From: Chaetoderma sp. LZ-2023a
Lineage: Eukaryota > Mollusca > Caudofoveata > Chaetodermatida > Chaetodermatidae
Length of the DNA stretch: 64,000 bases
NCBI GenBank assembly: GCA_034401795.1
Contig: CM067369.1
Location: 94,057,712-94,121,711, forward strand
Direction: 5' to 3'
The stretch's first letter is position 1, and each line of letters starts with the position of its first letter. Shown one piece after another: positions 11,463 through 21,808 of this stretch. A model generated the notes under the pieces. The model was not told the DNA's origin. It saw only the letters and a list, made by a program, of their open reading frames with translations, and searched no databases. Position numbers and translations under genes: made by a program.

Positions 11463-11672
11463 AATTTGATCATCACTGCTTGAATCTTTGCTGTACGCCG
11501 ACACCAGTATGGCAGCACACTGAGTCCCACTCTGCAGCGGTCTCCCATCCTTAGTTACCCCAGCAACAGGGATTGTATAAAGACTATTAATATATGGATC
11601 ATAGGCACAGCTATTGTCTTTCCCATTCTGGCCAGTGTCCCAGACATATAATGCTCCTTTGCCATTACGCCC
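11463..11672 (-). CDS. Convertase-like exon: oxyanion-hole segment
   Basis: This 210-bp exon (70 codons, phase 0 at both ends) has acceptor tatttcag and donor gtaggg. It begins GRNGKGALYVWDTGQNGKDN and continues SCAYDPYINSLYTIPVAGVT, ending SKDSSSDDQI. The family block is G.GSIFVWASGNGG...DSCNCDGYTNSIYT, ending ...E.QI. The NGG Asn contributes to the oxyanion hole (PC2 has Asp there). In a gapless alignment from the Trp that position is Gln here, although an Asn lies one residue later. The Cys, Tyr, Asn and Ser-Leu-Tyr-Thr scaffold residues are retained. Confidence 0.9.
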
Positions 11673-11679
11673 CTGAAAT

Positions 11680-12432
11680 ATAAAATTACATTGTGTTCAT
11701 AATTTAGTTTGTATATTATCTCTTTCATTTGGATTCTTAAGTATATGTTACTAATTCCTTTAATGATCAAAGAAGTCAAAACTGGGCCTTTGATGTGGCC
11801 TTGAGGAATACATGGACATTGGCAGGTCAAAAGAATATTTTTGAAAATTCTTCTTGACTTTTTCAATAACTCTGGTTCTACTAGAGGGATCTTCACCAAG
11901 CTTGGGTGGAGGCTAATGCGTGTGCGGTCCTGTAGATCTATCCCAATTTTTGGGTCAAAACCTAAAAATAAACAGCATCCGCTTTCAGCAACATTGTTTT
12001 CAAAGTGGACCTTTTTTACACATATTTCAAGCTAAATCCAATCAGCTTTTAGCAGCACTGTTTCTAAAATAGACACTTGACATCACAGCGCCCCAATTGA
12101 AATGTATATCAAGGGCAGGAGAATTGAACAAATTTGTCCTTATTTTTGCTAATTTTGACCGGTTGTCATTTTATGGTCAGTCGGCCAGGATCCTTTAATG
12201 GTTAACTCGGCCAAGAATGGCGTTTACACGGGTTCTGAGAAATATCAATAAATTTCCAAGCGAAGAGAAAACAGTAAAAATACCACCTGAATGACTATAG
12301 CTCGGTGTTTCACCTTTCTTGTCCTTAGTAAATTAAAATGTTTCCAAAACAGAAACAGAAACATGCTAGATACTACAATTCTAAACACGATATAAGAAAT
12401 ATTCAGTTAATTATATTGGACTTCCATTTATG
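11680..12432. other. Intron sequence, nothing recognised
   Basis: This lies just upstream (minus strand) of the exon at 11463-11672. No repeat family or coding signal is recognised. Confidence 0.4.
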
Positions 12433-12607
12433 TTTAACTCTTAGCACTCTGATGTCAATGTTTTTAATTTTCAAATTAAATTAAAAGATGAACTGGTGTT
12501 TATTTTTAAACAAATTTGGTGGAAGATGGTGTAGTTGCAGACAGCAACATCGTCAACCAAAATTGTTTAAAAATGTACACCAGTTTCTTTGCTACGAAGA
12601 AGATTAA
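12433..12607. repeat. Family C palindromic MITE, truncated copy
   Basis: It starts TTAACTCTTAGCACTCTGAT and contains GTGGAAGATGGTGTAGTTGC against ACAGCAACATCGTCAACC. The right terminal inverted repeat is missing, and the copy stops at AGATTAACA. Confidence 0.7.
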
Positions 12608-13080
12608 CACTGAAATTCCAGGAAATCCCAACATACAACATTAGTGGCAAATATAAAAGCGGCTGATCGTAACAACCATAAACTATGGTAACCATACAAT
12701 TTTCTTGTCATATTTTATCCAATCATTTTCTTAATAGCATGCTCTAGGGCAGAATGTTGCTATAGTAACCTTTGATTGTGGGTCAATAATAAGCAAAAAA
12801 ATTACATGGAGGTGAGAAATTGTTTTGGAAATTATTCATAACAAAGCATTTATCTTAATTATTCATGTGGCAATACCTTGAGCGAATCAACTCCATGTAA
12901 TTGCACACATTCCTAATATGATCCTAATGGGATAGGTAATTGCAGTCTAAGCCAGCAGTACTTGATCGATATAACATATCTTTCAGTACATTAGGATCCA
13001 GTGATCCACAAATCATTTTCCAAAACAATGTCATTACTACAGGACAGCTAAAAGATAACGTAAAAATTGCTTCCACATAA

Positions 13081-13389
13081 AATTATAAAGAAGCCACCTG
13101 CCAAGTTTCATTAAATTATTTTAAGCAATTTTGTATGATATGCTGTTTACGACGAAATTGAACAAAATCATGAGTTTTTGCATTAAAAGCCAATTTTACC
13201 CAAAATATTGAACCTATAAAGGTGAATCCTTCAAAAGGCACATCTGCGTATCATAACTGAGGCATACACCAAGTTTCATTAAAATATCAGAAGCGGTTCT
13301 GTATGATATGCTGTTTACAAGATATTGTGGATGGATAGATGGAAAGACAGACATACAGACAGATGCGGTGTTTATGATAGGGCTTCCCC
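13081..13389. repeat. Interspersed repeat D (TATAAAGGTGAATCCTTC type)
   Basis: It shares AACCTATAAAGGTGAATCCT, AAAAGGCACATCTGC, GGTTCTGTATGATATGCTG and a (GACA)-like end with 25130-25480. Its end, ATAGGGCTTCCCC, is the target of the hAT element that follows. Confidence 0.75.
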
Positions 13390-14086
13390 TAGAGCTGCGC
13401 GATATACCGATACCATATTTAAAACCGATATCCTGCACTGACGGTTTCATAACCGATTATAAAAAATAAATATCGAAAAACCGAATATGAACATATTTTC
13501 GTTTTTTTGTATCAGGATTGATAATGCTAATTAGGATATAATTTTAAATAAAATTATTACTCAAATCGTTTTTAAAACGTTATCTTCTATACACAACTTA
13601 TGAACTTATGAAATTCGCGATCGCAATATTACAGTTAATATTTTCTTCAAGGCATGATTTCGTTCTCGGGTCGAATTGGAAATGAAAGAAGAAAGGGAGA
13701 TAATTACATCATAATTAATTACAATCGCGTGATTTACATTTTTTCGCAACCTGTTTTGCTGATTTATGATTAATTTTGACAAAATAAACGATGTTTATAC
13801 ATCACTCTGTATCTTTATTTATTATCTTTATTTAATAACTGTGCGTAATATTTAGGCGGTCTAATTAATAATTTCACTCCCGCGATGATGGATATTATAA
13901 GGTATGTTAAGCTTTAAAGGCGTAAAACGTTACGAATGTATCAGGGCATGAAAATACGTTCTGTTTTCGTGCTAATTTTTATCATTTAAATTTTTTGTTT
14001 CATGTCCATAAAACCGATATTCGGTTAAAACCGATATGAAGTCATATCGAAACCGATATGGCTGTAAGCCAAACCGCCCAGCCCTA
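13390..14086. mobile_element. Non-autonomous hAT element (697 bp)
   Basis: The element starts TAGAGCTGCGCGATATACCG and ends CGGTTTGG-type sequence in inverse orientation (AAACCGCCCAGCCCTA), so the termini are imperfect inverted repeats of the TAGRGCTG class. It is flanked by the exact 8-bp duplication GCTTCCCC (13382-13389 and 14087-14094), the length expected of hAT transposases. Multiple CCGATAT/ATATCGG motifs sit near both ends. It encodes no transposase. The uninterrupted target repeat is seen near 25460-25475 (ATAGGGCTCCCT). Confidence 0.88.
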
Positions 14087-14114
14087 GCTTCCCCACCTTC
14101 CAGTGTGGGCTCCT

Positions 14115-14250
14115 AATAAAACAGTGTTGAATATTCTGAAGATAATTGGATTGGAAGTATTCCAACCAATTATAATGAAAAATATTCAACAGAACATTTT
14201 TCACATAGTGTTCAAAATTGTACTAACTAGCATGTTTCTGTTTTTGAAAC
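14115..14250. repeat. Family B core-like palindrome (diverged)
   Basis: GTTGAATATTCTGAAGATAA and AAAAATATTCAACAGAACAT form opposed arms like the centre of family B. No element ends were found. Confidence 0.5.
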
Positions 14251-14329
14251 ATGTTAATTTATTTATTAGCCATACTGTACTCTGACTACAGATCTATTTT
14301 TTTGGCATTATAAGGATACCTCTGTACAA

Positions 14330-14720
14330 AATTGTCTGGGCTTTTAAACATCAGCTCACACATCATCAGATATCCATGGATATTCCAGGATTGTCCGTAG
14401 TGCAGTCACCAAAATTGTGCACCTAGGATTTCCGGGCTTGGCTAAACCAGAATTGCCCTGACAATCCAGGACTTTCAAAAGTCTGGGATCGTTTGAGGTT
14501 TAGCGTGCTTGTATTAACCCGGAAAAGTCTGGACAATAACAGAGTTTTCAAGTCTTGGATTGTCCGAGGATTTCCAGGCTTTGTATAAACCGGGAAAAGC
14601 CCCGACATTCCCAGACTTAAAAGGTTGCGATTGTCTGCGGTTTCCTGGCTTGCATATAAACACAGAAGTCTGGACATTCCCTGACATTCAACAGTTGATC
14701 CTTGAAAATGCATGTAATGT
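14330..14720. repeat. Degenerate tandem repeat (CCAGACTTT/GTCTGGAC type)
   Basis: Several imperfect ~100-bp units contain ATTGTCCG, TTTCCAGGCTT, ATAAACC.GG and AAGTCTGGACA. This explains the short open frames on both strands here. Confidence 0.5.
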
Positions 14721-14997
14721 AAAGATCACAACGTCGCTTGCATTTAAAGATTTGAGCCAAATTGGACCAGTAGTTTCTGAGATATATACATACTCGGTAA
14801 ATCTAGAATTTGATCAGATCCGAACACGGGATTTTTATTTGGATCATTGGCCAAAGTCAGGAAATTCTCTTTCAACATAAATGTAAGAAATGATTGGTAG
14901 TTTTTGGGATACTGTGCCTCCGGACACATACCTCTCCTCCTGCATGCCCATCCTTACCCATGCCTTTACGGTCATGCATGCTTGCATGCACGTGCAT

Positions 14998-15008
14998 ACA
15001 CACACGCA

Positions 15009-15040
<32 letters not shown>

Positions 15041-15047
15041 CACACAT
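14998..15047. repeat. CACG/CA microsatellite
   Basis: CACACACG, then several CACG units, then (CA)n. Confidence 0.9.
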
Positions 15048-15259
15048 TTTCGTTACTGTGAGGGTAATAAAGTTGACCATACTGTGTCTAAATCTTTTCA
15101 GATTTCAAAATCAATAGCAGTTAAACGGAGTAGAAAGTTTTGAGATGAGAAGAATCACATTCCATGCACCCTCCTCCTCCTCTAACCAGGGCAAACCACA
15201 CACCCCACACCCCCAAATTAGTTTGAAAATAATCAACAGCTTTCCTGCAGGATTGAAAT

Positions 15260-15489
15260 TAACCCTTTCCCAAAGGAAGCTGACCAAAAGCGACCTCAGC
15301 AGTGGGTTCGAAGTATGTCCATTGTCAGGCCAAGAGAAGACTATTTTTTTTTAATTTATCACAGGAATGACTGGCTCGATAACCGAGCCAGTCATTTTGG
15401 TGGTAAATTGTCAAAAATCGTCTTATCTTGGCCTGCAAATGGACATTCAGTAATAATATATTTTAATATTCTTGAACAACCCTTAGCCA
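15260..15489. repeat. Family A palindromic MITE, diverged
   Basis: The palindrome centre is GACTGGCTCGATAACCGAGC followed by CAGTC, with arms carrying AAGAGAAGACTATTTT and AAAATCGTCTTATCTTGG. It directly abuts the next copy. Confidence 0.7.
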
Positions 15490-15722
15490 TTAACCCTTTA
15501 ACATTCATATCAGCCCAAAAAGGCTTCTGCAGTGGTATTGAGAAACGTCAATTTGCAGACCAAGACTATTTTTGAAAATTTACCAGTGGAATGACTGGCT
15601 CGGAAACCAAGCCAGTCATTCCAGTGCTAAACATTAAAAAAATATCTCTTGGTCTGCAAACTGACATTTTCTTTGAAAAAAATTGAAATTTTCATGAACA
15701 AATTCAAGGCTTAAAGGGTTAA
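15490..15722. repeat. Family A palindromic MITE (233 bp)
   Basis: It is bounded by TTAA-CCC and AAGGG-TTAA. The left end TTTAACATTCATATCAGCCC and the right end AACAAATTCAAGGCTTAAAG are typical of the family. The loop region is GGCTCGGAAACCAAGCC. Confidence 0.85.
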
Positions 15723-16590
15723 AGTGTTAAGATTGAGATCCTAAAAATGGTCTCATGGGTTAATGAAGAGAACAAATATGATATGAGAATTGCAACTCAC
15801 TGCCACTCTGACAGGTTTCTTGTAATAATAACAAGATCAGTGAAGATAAGACACGTCCGTGGCAATTTTGAAACAGCGGGCTTCTGGAGCCACGGAAATG
15901 ACAGCTTGACAGTCTAGTAATACGTTGGAATATTAGCTCAGATCGCTCTGAGAGTATTGATCATGCCCGATAAAGGGGATGTTGTGCAGGCGATGGGTTT
16001 TGTCAGGGAACACAATCGACATATAGGACATAAATTGGAACTAAATAATTGACAACATTCGGCACGAAGACCATATGGTACGTCATCGATATCGACGGGG
16101 TACTTTAAATGGTGTTTCTTATAGCTAGCTTTATATATGTAACTGTTTCATGTTTTGCTATCAATGTTGTTGTATGCTGTTGCCATGTAAACCAGCAACC
16201 AGCAACAGCAAATACAGTCCAATTGTTTGCAAAATTTACAAACATTTTTGGGTTGTGCTAACTTTATATAATTGCGCCCTAAAATTGGCATTTTCACCAA
16301 CCTAATCAGTTAATTATGCTTAACCGGATATTGGATTTTAGCATTGTGCCCAGCTCAGTGATCTATTTCACTCTTGATAAATACTATACATATAGAAACT
16401 CTTGCGATTCATTTTGAAGGCAGTTTGACTGAATTCAGTTCAATAAGAATGTGGGGATGCAATCTGTCACACAAGTATCTGATGTCATTACTCAATTACG
16501 TTACATTGTAGGCTGATGATGTCACAATACATAGTTATGAATCTAGCTCCGTCATGAGCATTGAAAGGGCTGCCAAGTACACAAATTTCG
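15723..16590. other. Intron sequence, nothing recognised
   Basis: No exon or repeat family is supported in this stretch. Confidence 0.4.
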
Positions 16591-16990
16591 TCTTTACTAT
16601 TTAATAAACATTCTGTTGAATATTTTAAAACTAATTTGGCTGGATGCTGTTGCTGCCATAGAAACTTTTAGCAGTATTACTGCTTTCAAAGCATGTTATG
16701 GCAATGACTGCCCATAACAAATGCCAGCAGAACATTCTGAAGCAGCAAAATTTTCTTGTGAACTGCTAATCAACTACATTACCACTGCTAGGTTAGCGGT
16801 AATTCAGCTATAATCGCATCATCACTGATTTACACACAAAAGCCACTGCCTAAGCAGTTAGTTGATCCACTGCCTATACCACTGTAAATTTTCAAAAATT
16901 GTCTCCTGTTGCCCTGCAAATGGACATTCCCTAAGACCACTACAGAGGCCGGTTTTGGCCGGTATGACAAGAAAAGTCTTTATAGTGCAG
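16591..16990. repeat. Fragments of family B and family A
   Basis: AATATTTTAAAACTAATTTG and GGATGCTGTTGCTGCC at 16618-16665 are one arm of family B. 16862-16975 (CACTGTAAATTTTCAAAAAT) is an arm of family A. Confidence 0.55.
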
Positions 16991-17211
16991 CGTATGAGGC
17001 TCAGCTGGCTGCAGACTGACACTAATACAATGGCACATCTCTATAAATAGAATCTGGACCTGGGTAAATTGGAGGGAATTTAAAATTATTTTGCACAGCA
17101 GTATTCATAGCATTGATCATTATAATGTCTTAACCAACAATGGACATAAAATTAGAACCTTTGAAAAATTGCTACCAAAATGCTTAGACTGAGCAGAGTG
17201 ACCGTAACCCT

Positions 17212-17453
17212 TTAACCCTCGTATTTGTTCAAGAAAATTTAAATTTTCTCATAGAAAATGTCTATTTGCAGACCAAGAGGAGACTATTTTTGAAAATTTA
17301 TGACTGGAATGACTGGCTCGGTTATCGAGTCAGTCATTCCAGTGGTAAATTTTCAAAAACCGTCTTTTCTTGGTCAGCAAATGGGCATTTCTCAAGAACA
17401 CCGCAGTAGTAATTTTTGGCTGATATGAGTGTTAACGGTTTAAATGGCTTAAA
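17212..17453. repeat. Family A palindromic MITE
   Basis: It starts TTAACCCTCGTATTTGTTCA. The centre is GACTGGCTCGGTTATCGAGT. The right end is GAGTGTTAACGGTTTAAATG. Orientation is opposite to the copy at 15490. Confidence 0.8.
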
Positions 17454-18059
17454 GGGCAACAAAGTTGTATTGAGACGTATGCAATCGTGATTTGTTGAAA
17501 TTTATTAGTACTTAGTTACCAGTTTGGGCTAAACTTTCAGCTTAATGGTAAATGCTCTAACAATCTATATGTATATATTAACTATCAAGTATCTTACAGT
17601 ATTAATGCCATGAAATTGAATTCGTTATTAGCTAACCTGATGCCAGTAAAAAGAATATTATCTTTAATTTTTGGCCTGACAGCAAGAGTAGCTATTATAG
17701 AACATTTGCCTACTTATTATGTCAGTATATATCGCAGTAAGGTGACGTGTAAGAGGTTATTTTTATACCACTGACATGACTGGTGCAGCGTTCCAATAGT
17801 AAATATTGAAAAAAAATAGTCTTCTCTTGACATGCAAATGATATTTACTGAGCAGAAATAAGTTTTGATAATAATACGGTTACATTCTGTCAATATTTAT
17901 GTACCTGTAACCTTTATTAAATTTAAATATTGACACAGCTGGCTTGATCAAATGTGGCCTATGTATTTCATGACCGTGAACATCCAGAATTCATTCTTCA
18001 TTGCTACATTGCTGAACAGGAATCTCTATTAACTCTTCAACCAGAAAGAACAAATTCGT

Positions 18060-18190
18060 TATGATGTAAGAATTTAGAAATATTCTGTTGAACATTTTGA
18101 AACCAATTTGACTGTGACGTGTTGCTGCTGTAGGCAGCAACAGCTTCCAGGCAGATTAATTTCAAAATATTCAACAGCTTTGCTGTATAG
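18060..18190. repeat. Family B core palindrome
   Basis: GTTGAACATTTTGAAACCAA and ATTAATTTCAAAATATTCAA surround GTTGCTGCTGTAGGCAGCAA. Confidence 0.7.
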
Positions 18191-18369
18191 TTGTCCTGAA
18201 ATTGAAACCCTGGAACTGTTTAATTAACATTTTTATTGCTGAAATCCCTTGTGTCCCTTAGATGATCTAATAATTAGACTGAACATTGTCACTGCCTAGG
18301 CATGGGGGTGGGTGGGGGGGGTGTCTTTTTAATAAAATATCTATACTGAGCTACTGCTCCACCAAACTT

Positions 18370-18870
18370 AAATAAGAGCAATCAGAAATTGCCGATCCTT
18401 GCCCGCTGATTTTTGTCATGTTCTGTAAAAGGTTTTTAGTATTTTCTAGACTTTTTTATTAGATTTTCCAGATTTTTTCGAGGTTTCCATATTATTTCGG
18501 ATCACACCCAAAGTGATGGAATCCTAGTGTATGATCACACAATGGGCAGTATTCAAAATTTTAGCCAAATTGGCCCATTTCTTTCCAAGATATACATGGA
18601 TTCACAATTTGATCTGATCCAGATCCAGATCGTTTAATCCTAATCATGATGAGTTTGGAAATTCTGGTTTACGACGACAAACTTTGTTTGTGTTAAGGTT
18701 TGAACTCAAACCGACCAGGAGTTTTTGAGATACTCAGCTACAGGCAGACAGACAGACAGACAGCATGACAGAGACAGACATACAGAGACAGGCAGGCAGA
18801 GACAGACAGCAAGACAGTGAGATGGGCGGGCAGACAGACACTGACAAACAGACTCAAATGCAACACTGTT
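18370..18870. repeat. Uninterrupted copy of the repeat split by DIRS copy 1
   Basis: GAGCAATCAGAAATTGC, CACACCCAAAGTGATGGAAT followed by CCTAGTGTATG, and AATTTTAGCCAAATTGGCCC match 3168-3282 plus 11174 onwards. The end is a (GACA)n-rich simple repeat at 18725-18840. Confidence 0.75.
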
Positions 18871-19017
18871 CCCATTATCTGGGATGGTAATTAATTACAA
18901 ATGTGGCTATCCACACAAAGCATTGTTGCACACACCATTTTCTGATTGGCAATTCTCATAATTGGACCACCTAAACAGTCATCTTTGACTTATTTAGCCA
19001 AAAATTACCCCCCCCTA

Positions 19018-19155
19018 ACATTCGAATTTGTTCAAGAAAATTTAAATTTTCTCCTAGAAAATATCCATTTGTAGACCAAGAGAAGACTATTTTTTAAAAG
19101 TTACCACTGGAATGATTGGCTCGGTTATCAAGCCAATCATTCCAGTGGTAAATTT
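19018..19155. repeat. Family A palindromic MITE, truncated
   Basis: One full arm and the loop GGCTCGGTTATCAAGCC are present. The second arm ends after TCCAGTGGTAAATTT. Confidence 0.75.
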
Positions 19156-19379
19156 GGTAGCTGGGATCACAATCAAATGACATCTAGGTGTGTCACAAAA
19201 AGTGGTAACCATGTCACGAAAGTGTCTGAATTGCATATCTTTGGTGAATTTACATTCTATTACATAGAATAAATATTCTATTGTATATTTTGAAAATATT
19301 TTGACTAGATGTTGCTGCCTAACAGCTCCCAGTCAAAATAGATTCCAAATAGTCAACATTTCTCAATATGCCCTGCTTA

Positions 19380-19740
19380 TTTCTAGCTAAGAACTCCACC
19401 CACATTTTACCCGCATTGGAATAGATTTATAAGTATTTACTTTTAACCCTGAATTCCTAGCATCCCAATATCAAGGTAATTACAGTGACAGGCAAGCCGT
19501 TGATTATTTTGAAACTAATTTAACTGGGAGCTGTTTTCAACATATTCAACAGACATGACGGAATGTTTATTAAATTGTAAATTCACCAGACATACAATTA
19601 TGTGAGACTTTTTGATTTTCATGATAGAGCTACATCGTTATTATTGCAACGTCTACTAACATGTGACATATTTGATTACGATGTCAGCAGATTTTTAAAT
19701 GACAGGTGGAATCCCTCTATTATTCCATTAATTAATACAC
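19380..19740. repeat. Family B palindromic MITE
   Basis: It contains TTTCTAGCTAAGAACTCCAC, GTTGATTATTTTGAAACTAA and AACATATTCAACAG, then the TGACATATTTGATTACGATG region. The core is partly deleted. Confidence 0.65.
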
Positions 19741-19750
19741 ACATGATACA

Positions 19751-20103
19751 CTAATGGAAGAATCTACTTTTAGCTATGCCCCGTCCATTCATAACTAATC
19801 TCAGCCTATGCTTTGTCCATATTGGGCTGTTGAAAATTTTAAAACTAATTTGACTGGATGCTGTTGCTGCCTATGGCAGCAACAGCGCCCGCCCAGTAAA
19901 ATTAGTTTCAAAATATCCAACAGAATGTTTACTGAATAGTAAATACATTCAATTCGTACAACTTGACAGACTATTAAGCATTTATGCCAGACTTTATTAA
20001 GATACGTCATTCATGAGTTTAACATGATTGTGACATCAACCTACACATGATGCAATTCATTATGATGTTCTATATTTGACTAACAGATTGAACTCATCTA
20101 TTT
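19751..20103. repeat. Family B palindromic MITE next to a splice donor
   Basis: It begins TAATGGAAGAATCTACTTTT and ends near TTGAACTCATCTATTTT. The core is GACTGGATGCTGTTGCTGCC against GGCAGCAACAGCGCCC. The end lies about 5 bp from the donor of the convertase exon at 20110. Confidence 0.75.
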
Positions 20104-20109
20104 TGTTAC

Positions 20110-20285
20110 CTGACTGACACCCATTTGTAAAGCGCCATTGATGACATCAGGAATGGTCTCTAAGGGAACGTTACGTTTTTGCAACAGCGCCCAGCTATTG
20201 AGGTATATATCTACACTGTGGAGGTTTTTCACTAGAGCCTGACCTTTCGCCTTATCTGATGCTCGACCTTGGATAAGTCGTATAT
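20110..20285 (-). CDS. Convertase-like exon: VDIYxxSW segment
   Basis: This 176-bp exon has acceptor attccag and donor CAG followed by gtaac. It encodes DIRLIQGRASDKAKGQAL, then SVDIYLNSWALLQKRNVPL and ends GALQMGVSQ. Convertases have VRMLDG...D...A.SL......IDIYSASWGP.D.GK.V.GP..L...A...G at this point. The IDIYxxSW signature and the final G-V-x-Q fit, but the G-P-x-D-D-G-K-T part of the substrate-binding loop is changed to ALLQKRN. The downstream intron starts about 5 bp from the end of a palindromic MITE (19751-20103), which is the closest repeat to any splice site in the gene. Confidence 0.9.
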
Positions 20286-20673
20286 CTGGAATAGATATGG
20301 CAAGTAGACAGCGTAAAGAAACATAAATTCTATGGAAACACAGTCTTTTGGTATGAATGTGTCCCCCTCAAATAATCACCATTGTTTCAGCCCAAAAGGT
20401 ATTTCTAATGCAGAAATTCTCCTGCCTAGTCTTTCCATACGAAAGATTCCTTCTGATGTCATAAGAATTCCTCTGAGTTTACTTAGTTTAATATATCATC
20501 CACATCAGGGTAGCATGGGGTCTGCTACTAACCTGGTTCTCAACCAGCCCTGTGACTGATATTGGAATAGACAGTAAGGGCAGTCATTCCTGTCTTGGTC
20601 TCTGTCATGAGTGTGATTGTGAGCAAGGGCAGACTCAGACCAGCAGGTTCCCTCTGTGGGGCTTCCCAAGGCA

Positions 20674-20913
20674 TTAACCCTTTAACACTCATATCATCCA
20701 AAAACGGTTTCTTCAGTGGTCTTGTGAAATGTCCATTTTCAGACCAAGAGAAGACCATTTTTGAAAATTTACCATTGGAATGACTGGCTCGATAACCAAG
20801 CCAGTTATTCCTATGGTAAATTTTCAAAAAAAGTCTTCTCTTGGTCTGCAAATGGACATTTTCCATGAGAAAATTTAAATATTCTTGAACAAATTCGAGG
20901 ATTAAAGGGTTAA
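20674..20913. repeat. Family A palindromic MITE (240 bp)
   Basis: It is bounded by TTAACCCTTTAACACTC and GAGGATTAAAGGGTTAA. The centre is GGCTCGATAACCAAGCC. It lies 80 bp from the convertase exon at 20996. Confidence 0.85.
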
Positions 20914-20995
20914 CATTGTATGTAGTTTGTCAAGAGTTACCGGTACCATTATTTCATAATTTATTATAACTAAATACACAAATATAGCAACATAC

Positions 20996-21081
20996 CTGCT
21001 ATTTTAGCATCAAATGCAACTCCTATGCCACAAAGCTGGTTGGATGACGCAGCAACTATTCCAGCCAGTGGGGTACCGGAG
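20996..21081 (-). CDS. Convertase-like exon carrying the (lost) catalytic His motif
   Basis: This 86-bp exon has an acceptor cag at 21084-21082 and donor GCAG followed by gtatgt. Joined to the previous exon it reads NSSGTPLAGIVAASSN, then QLCGIGVAFDAKIA. The family block is N-R-H-G-T-R-C-A-G-x-I-A-A-x-x-N-N-x-x-C-G-V-G-V-A-Y-x-A-x-I, in which His is the catalytic base and the Cys of RCAG is conserved. Here His is Ser and Arg-Cys is Pro-Leu, while GT, AG, AA, CGxGVA and AxI are all kept. The exon ends in phase 1 and completes an Asp codon with the next one. The scaffold is well conserved and the catalytic base is lost. Confidence 0.9.
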
Positions 21082-21180
21082 CTGAAATATATCACATAGT
21101 AATTAGCAAGCCATTCCAATAAGCACTAATTAGTATTGTAAACCATGTAAATTGCCTGTCAAAATAATTCTACTGATGAA

Positions 21181-21775
21181 GCTAAGACTAACAAGATGGA
21201 TCCATTTCTAACGATGCCCCGCCCATCTCCAGCTAAGCTCCACCCTGTTTGTATACAAGCTTGAATCAGTTTTAACTCTTTAGATCCTGAGTACCTAGAA
21301 TCTTCATTTATATGTACATAGTTATACAGTTAAGCAGTTCCCAGTAAAATTATTTTCAAAATATTCAACAGAATGTTTATTAACATTTTATTTAACCCTT
21401 GAAGTTGTTTTAAAAGGGTTTTTTTCATGGAAAATGCCCGTTTGCAGACCAAGAGAAGACTATTTTTGAAAATTTACCACTGGTATGACTGGCTCGGTTA
21501 TCGAGTCAGTCATTCTAGTGGTAAATTTTCAAAAATAGTCTTCTCTTGGTCTGCAAATGGATATTTTTCAAGACCACTGCAGAAGCCATTTTTGGCTGAT
21601 AAGGGGTAAATTGTAAATTCACCAATGACATTTCATTCAGACATTTACTGCCTGACCTTTGCCACTTTTGTGTCAGAACTGCATCTTATGACTGTGACGT
21701 CAGCTAAGAAGTGACATATTTTGATTATGACATCAGATACTTGAGTGACAGATCAGATTCATCCATTATTTTTAT
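21181..21775. repeat. Family B MITE interrupted by a family A MITE
   Basis: Family B sequence (GCCCCGCCCATCTCCAGCTA ... CAACAGAATGTTTATTAA) stops at about 21390 and resumes at about 21609 (AAATTGTAAATTCACC ... TGACATCAGATACTTGAG). A family A element (21392-21608) lies between, so it was inserted later. Confidence 0.75.
21392..21608. repeat. Family A palindromic MITE nested in family B
   Basis: It starts TTAACCCTTGAAG. The palindromic centre is GACTGGCTCGGTTATCGAGT, and the end is GGCTGATAAGGGG. The flanks are family B sequence on both sides. Confidence 0.8.
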
Positions 21776-21808
21776 TTACAGAATTCAAAATAATGCATGT
21801 AAGTGTGA

